Shown piece after piece: positions 5,340 to 7,517 of a stretch of DNA of 7,517 bases. Position numbers and translations under genes: made by a program. The notes under the pieces were generated by a model. The model was not told where the DNA came from. It saw only the letters and a program-made list of their open reading frames with translations, and searched no databases. This DNA is from Acholeplasmataceae bacterium UBA5617 (lineage in GTDB: Bacteria; Bacillota_I; Bacilli_A; Acholeplasmatales; Acholeplasmataceae): NCBI GenBank assembly GCA_002424575.1, contig DIKN01000056.1:1084-8600 (forward strand), in the 5' to 3' direction. Numbering within the stretch: the first letter of the stretch is position 1; every line of letters starts with the position of its first letter.

Positions 5340-5963
5340 TTGAAAGATTTATTGACAACAGAAGAACTGATTCGATACCTAGAAAACCAAAAGCATACAG
5401 ATCCATCTGTTGGCATGGTTCAAAAAAAACGTATCACCAAAGAAAAAGTAAGAAAAGTCACCAAAACAACGTATTGGGTTGTTTTAGGTCTTCTCATTCT
5501 CCATACGATTTATGTGCTCATTCCCATGGTATTTCCCCATCGAGCCGTTGATTTTCTTGGAAGAGCTACCATGCTTGCCATTCCCAATGATCAAGTGCTC
5601 GGTGAAGAACTTCAAGCATCAATCATTCATGTAAAAAAGTTCCGGTTCGATGATGTTAAACTTGGTGATCGCATTATTATTTACGGCAAGTTTGGCACCG
5701 ATCTTTACTGGGTTGAAGAAGTGGTTGGCGTTGATGCTATTAACAGAACCATCAACACAACATTTGGCTACTTCATTCAAAACACATATGAAGATGATCA
5801 AGTGATTGCTGTCTTCGATCATCATTCCAATACATTAACAGCGGTTTACTATGTAGCATCTACACCACGCGGGTTTGTATCCCTTCTCATTGTTGAAGCC
5901 ATCATTCTCAGTTTAGTGTATTACTACACCATTCGTGACCCCCAAAAGAAAGATAAAAAGTGA
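5340..5963 (+). CDS. Signal-peptidase-like membrane protein lacking the catalytic residues
   Basis: A 207-residue paralogue of the flanking peptidases. A soluble basic N-terminal region of ~42 residues precedes a membrane segment (about 44-64). Then QASIIHVKKFRFDDVKLGDR (92-111) aligns with the DDMIIV...LEVGDIITF block of the upstream enzyme. By that alignment the Ser-Met-Glu-Pro nucleophile motif is replaced by NDQV (Asp84 at the Ser position) and the His by a Trp/Val (124-125 in DLYWVEE). A second membrane segment (about 178-197) ends in a basic tail. It starts at TTG 5340 with AGGA at 5327-5330. The conserved fold without a dyad suggests a non-catalytic partner, such as a chaperone, substrate selector or assembly factor for the peptidase; this is inference. 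It is not a decayed gene: the frame is intact and well supported. Confidence 0.75.
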   Translation: MKDLLTTEELIRYLENQKHTDPSVGMVQKKRITKEKVRKVTKTTYWVVLGLLILHTIYVLIPMVFPHRAVDFLGRATMLAIPNDQVLGEELQASIIHVKKFRFDDVKLGDRIIIYGKFGTDLYWVEEVVGVDAINRTINTTFGYFIQNTYEDDQVIAVFDHHSNTLTAVYYVASTPRGFVSLLIVEAIILSLVYYYTIRDPQKKDKK

Positions 5964-5992
5964 ACCTTTTCGTTGAAAAAGGTTCTTTTATT
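5962..5992 (+). terminator. Intrinsic terminator overlapping the stop of the peptidase-like gene
   Basis: GAACCTTTT (5962-5970) pairs perfectly with AAAAGGTTC (5977-5985), six-base loop, then TTTTATT (5986-5992). The stem begins within the TGA stop codon. No separate promoter is seen for the next gene, which starts at 6002, so it probably attenuates rather than ends the transcript. Confidence 0.75.
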
Positions 5993-6001
5993 AGGTGATT
6001 T

Positions 6002-6634
6002 ATGACACATCAAACATGGAAAACCATCGGTAATATCATCTTTTATACGCTTGCCTCTTTTCTCTTTGCCTTTTTCATGATGGAACTTCTTTTTCCATCG
6101 AAAACGATGGATGTTCTTGGATTTAAAGGATATGTCGTTGTCTCGCCATCGATGGAACCTGAAATTAAAGTCAATGATTTAGTGATTGTGACAAAAGTTA
6201 ATGAAGATGATCTTGAGGTTGGACAAATCATTACCTTTTATACCTACCTACCGACGATTTACCAAGATGATGAAGGACATACCATCTATCAAAAAAATAC
6301 AGTGACCCATTATCTCGCAGAAATCACCGAAGAAGATGGAAAAACCATCATCAAAACCAAAGATTACACAAAATATCACAACAACGGATCCTATGATACA
6401 TGGCGTGATATCAACGGGGACCCCGTTGAACTCACGACAGAGGATATCATCGGGAAAGTCAGCTTTGTAATACCATGGATTGGAATCATCATTACCATCG
6501 CCATGGTGATCGTAAGAAATCCCATCTTTTTAGGATTAATTGTTCTGAATGTCACCATTATCATCATCTTGATTCGCTACATTAAAAAATCTAAGGGGCA
6601 AACCAATGACGTGGGACGACCTGATTCAAACTGA
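6002..6634 (+). CDS. Second SipW-like (ER-type) signal peptidase I, catalytically intact
   Basis: A 210-residue S26B peptidase paralogous to the one at 4767. An N-terminal membrane segment (about 9-31) is followed by YVVVSPSMEP with Ser50 as nucleophile. LEVGQIITFY comes at about 71-80 and His103 in VTHYL is the general base. DTW (132-134) and DIIGKVSFVIPWIG (148-161) match the family. Two C-terminal membrane segments (about 160-171 and 175-192) precede a basic end. The loop between the nucleophile and the His is longer than in the first enzyme (about 20 residues with an acidic QDDEGH stretch), which could alter substrate choice. ATG start with AGGTGAT (5993-5999) directly after a terminator hairpin. 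Its end overlaps the start of ung by 29 bases. A second enzyme in one locus suggests specialised or redundant processing. Confidence 0.9.
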   Translation: MTHQTWKTIGNIIFYTLASFLFAFFMMELLFPSKTMDVLGFKGYVVVSPSMEPEIKVNDLVIVTKVNEDDLEVGQIITFYTYLPTIYQDDEGHTIYQKNTVTHYLAEITEEDGKTIIKTKDYTKYHNNGSYDTWRDINGDPVELTTEDIIGKVSFVIPWIGIIITIAMVIVRNPIFLGLIVLNVTIIIILIRYIKKSKGQTNDVGRPDSN

Positions 6635-7253
6635 ATTACAAAAACCATATTTTCAAAAACTCGTCACTTTTCTTAAGGAAGAAGACAAAAAACATCGCAT
6701 TCTTCCTCCAAAAGAACAGCGTATGGCGTGTTTTAAGCTGACGCCTTATGACGAGGTAAAAGTGGTCATTATTGGGCAAGATCCCTATCACAATATCGGC
6801 CAAGCTCACGGTTTATCGTTTAGTGTTGAACAGGGTGATTACCCTCCCTCCCTCAAAAATATCTACCAAGAGTTATGTGATGATTTAAACATAACCTACC
6901 CAACGACAGGAAATCTAACCTCGTGGGCAAAACAAGGTGTGCTTTTATTGAACACAGTACTAACCGTTATTGCTCATCAACCGATGAGCCATCAGCGCCA
7001 AGGCTGGGAATTGTTTACCCTCGAAGTTGTCAAACAAATCAATAAAAAAGAAACGCCAGTCGTTTTTATCCTTTGGGGCGCGCATGCCCAACAATTCATT
7101 TTTCATATCGATATCTCGCGTCATTTTATCCTCAAAGCACCTCATCCCTCACCACTTTCTGCACACCGTGGATTCTTTGGTTCCAAACCATTTTCAAAGA
7201 CCAATGATTTTCTTCTCAATCATGGGATGAAACCGATAGACTGGAAATTATAA
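6606..7253 (+). CDS. ung: Uracil-DNA glycosylase, family 1
   Basis: The enzyme removes uracil from DNA, opening the base-excision repair pathway. Motif A GQDPYH is at 57-62 with the catalytic Asp59. GLSFSV (69-74) and LLLNTVLTV (113-121) are the uracil-pocket segments, and HPSPLSAHRGF (180-190) holds the catalytic His180 and the DNA-intercalation loop Leu. The length of 215 residues is normal and complete. The ATG at 6606 lies within the end of the upstream peptidase gene and is preceded by AAGGGG (6593-6598), so translation is probably coupled. It has no evident functional link with the fibre locus. No convincing terminator follows: only an imperfect stem (GCAC/GTGC flanked by TTATAA) across about 7249-7283. 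Confidence 0.97.
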   Translation: MTWDDLIQTELQKPYFQKLVTFLKEEDKKHRILPPKEQRMACFKLTPYDEVKVVIIGQDPYHNIGQAHGLSFSVEQGDYPPSLKNIYQELCDDLNITYPTTGNLTSWAKQGVLLLNTVLTVIAHQPMSHQRQGWELFTLEVVKQINKKETPVVFILWGAHAQQFIFHIDISRHFILKAPHPSPLSAHRGFFGSKPFSKTNDFLLNHGMKPIDWKL

Positions 7254-7267
7254 GCACATCTTTCTTT

Positions 7268-7299
7268 TTGCGTGCATTTTATAAGTCTTTTGATATAAT
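7268..7299 (+). promoter_or_regulatory. Extended -10 promoter for the folate riboswitch gene
   Basis: TGATATAAT (7291-7299) is an extended -10 with perfect TATAAT. The best -35 candidate, TTGCGT (7268-7273), sits at a long 20-base spacing, so recognition likely relies on the extended -10. Transcription would start near 7305, right at the P1 stem of the riboswitch. Confidence 0.7.
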
Positions 7300-7303
7300 G
7301 AGA

Positions 7304-7397
7304 TTACAGAGTAACTAGAAAGCGTTAAGTGTCTAATCATGGGATGTTGGGTTAGAACGAACACATACGTGGCGGTTTTCTAGTGCGTCCGCTGTAA
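7304..7397 (+). ncRNA. Tetrahydrofolate (THF) riboswitch aptamer
   Basis: Conserved THF-riboswitch blocks are present: AGAGTA (7308-7313), GCGTTAAGTG (7322-7331), GGGATGTTG (7341-7349) and GTGCGTCCGCT (7383-7393). The helices are P1 TTACAG/CTGTAA (7304-7309 / 7392-7397), P2 ACTAGAAA/TTTCTAGT (7314-7321 / 7377-7384) and P3 TCTAATC/GGTTAGA (7332-7338 / 7350-7356). The layout matches the folT-type aptamers of Firmicutes, which bind reduced folates and repress folate-transport genes. Confidence 0.93.
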
Positions 7398-7433
7398 GCG
7401 ATTATAGTGGACCTCAACAAGGAGGTCTTTTTT
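7389..7433 (+). terminator. Expression platform of the THF riboswitch
   Basis: GACCTC (7410-7415) pairs with GAGGTC (7422-7427), six-base loop, then six T (7428-7433). The 3' arm contains the Shine-Dalgarno AAGGAGG (7419-7425), so the same hairpin could stop transcription or hide the ribosome binding site. An alternative stem, CCGCTGTAA (7389-7397) with TTATAGTGG (7402-7410), closed by a GCGA tetraloop, uses the aptamer P1 strand and the first base of the terminator. Folate binding should free the terminator/sequestor and turn the gene off. Confidence 0.75.
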
Positions 7434-7434
7434 G

Positions 7435-7517
7435 ATGAAAAATAATGTTCAGCTTCAAAAACTCGTTTTAGGTGCATCACTCACCGCTGTATCGATTGTG
7501 ATTGATGTTTTCTTCAA
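7435..7517 (+). CDS. folT: Probable folate ECF transporter S component (partial, cut by window end)
   Basis: Only the first 27 codons are present: MKNNVQLQKLVLGASLTAVSIVIDVFF. A short polar start leads straight into a hydrophobic helix (about residue 8 onward), the layout of small S components of energy-coupling factor transporters, which capture a vitamin and dock on a shared EcfAAT module. The call of folate rests on the THF riboswitch immediately upstream, not on the protein fragment. AAGGAGG (7419-7425) sits nine bases before the ATG and is embedded in the riboswitch hairpin. Confidence 0.75.
   Translation, partial: MKNNVQLQKLVLGASLTAVSIVIDVFF

Noticed and set aside
5340..5963. Pseudogene interpretation of the peptidase-like gene
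   Set aside because: The frame is full length with membrane segments, a ribosome binding site and conserved fold landmarks. Loss of catalytic residues without frame damage suggests a new role rather than decay.
1..7517. Mobile elements, CRISPR arrays, tRNA or rRNA genes, prophage signatures
   Set aside because: No transposase or integrase motif, terminal inverted repeats, regularly spaced repeats or RNA-gene signatures were seen on either strand.

Overview
This 7.5 kb window looks like chromosomal DNA of a low-GC bacterium of the Bacillota/Mollicutes side. It is AT-rich, with AGGAGG-type ribosome binding sites, sigma-A-type promoters, GTG and TTG starts, an Spx regulator and riboswitches typical of Firmicutes. 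TGA is a stop codon here (it ends the genes at 4767-5321 and 5340-5963) and Trp is TGG, so a Mycoplasma-type recoded genome is excluded. An Acholeplasma/Izemoplasma-, Erysipelotrichia- or Bacillus-like host remains possible; I cannot fix the genus.

Left part (1-2942), housekeeping: an Spx-family redox regulator with an unusual cysteine-bearing tail (43-507, +) faces a small four-helix membrane protein (555-950, -) across a shared bidirectional terminator. Next come a CYTH-domain triphosphatase-like protein (1145-1696, -) and, divergent from it, glyceraldehyde-3-phosphate dehydrogenase (1879-2892, +) with its own terminator.

Middle part (3004-6634), the interesting one: a strong promoter drives a c-di-GMP-I (GEMM-I) riboswitch whose aptamer 3' half is also the 5' arm of an intrinsic terminator, so ligand should turn expression ON. 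It controls two divergent paralogues with SipW-type signal peptides (3271-3867 and 3904-4497), related to TasA/camelysin biofilm-fibre proteins. After a modest terminator and a structured 200-base spacer, a separate promoter drives a SipW-like signal peptidase with an intact Ser/His dyad (4767-5321) and a paralogue that appears to have lost both catalytic residues (5340-5963). A second intact SipW-like peptidase follows a further hairpin (6002-6634). The whole reads as a second-messenger-controlled surface-fibre locus: c-di-GMP raises the exported subunits, and dedicated membrane peptidases remove their signal peptides.

Right part (6606-7517): uracil-DNA glycosylase overlaps the last peptidase gene by 29 bases. 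A tetrahydrofolate riboswitch then precedes the start of a probable folate ECF-transporter S component (folT), cut by the window end. Its expression hairpin contains both the Shine-Dalgarno sequence and a U-tract.
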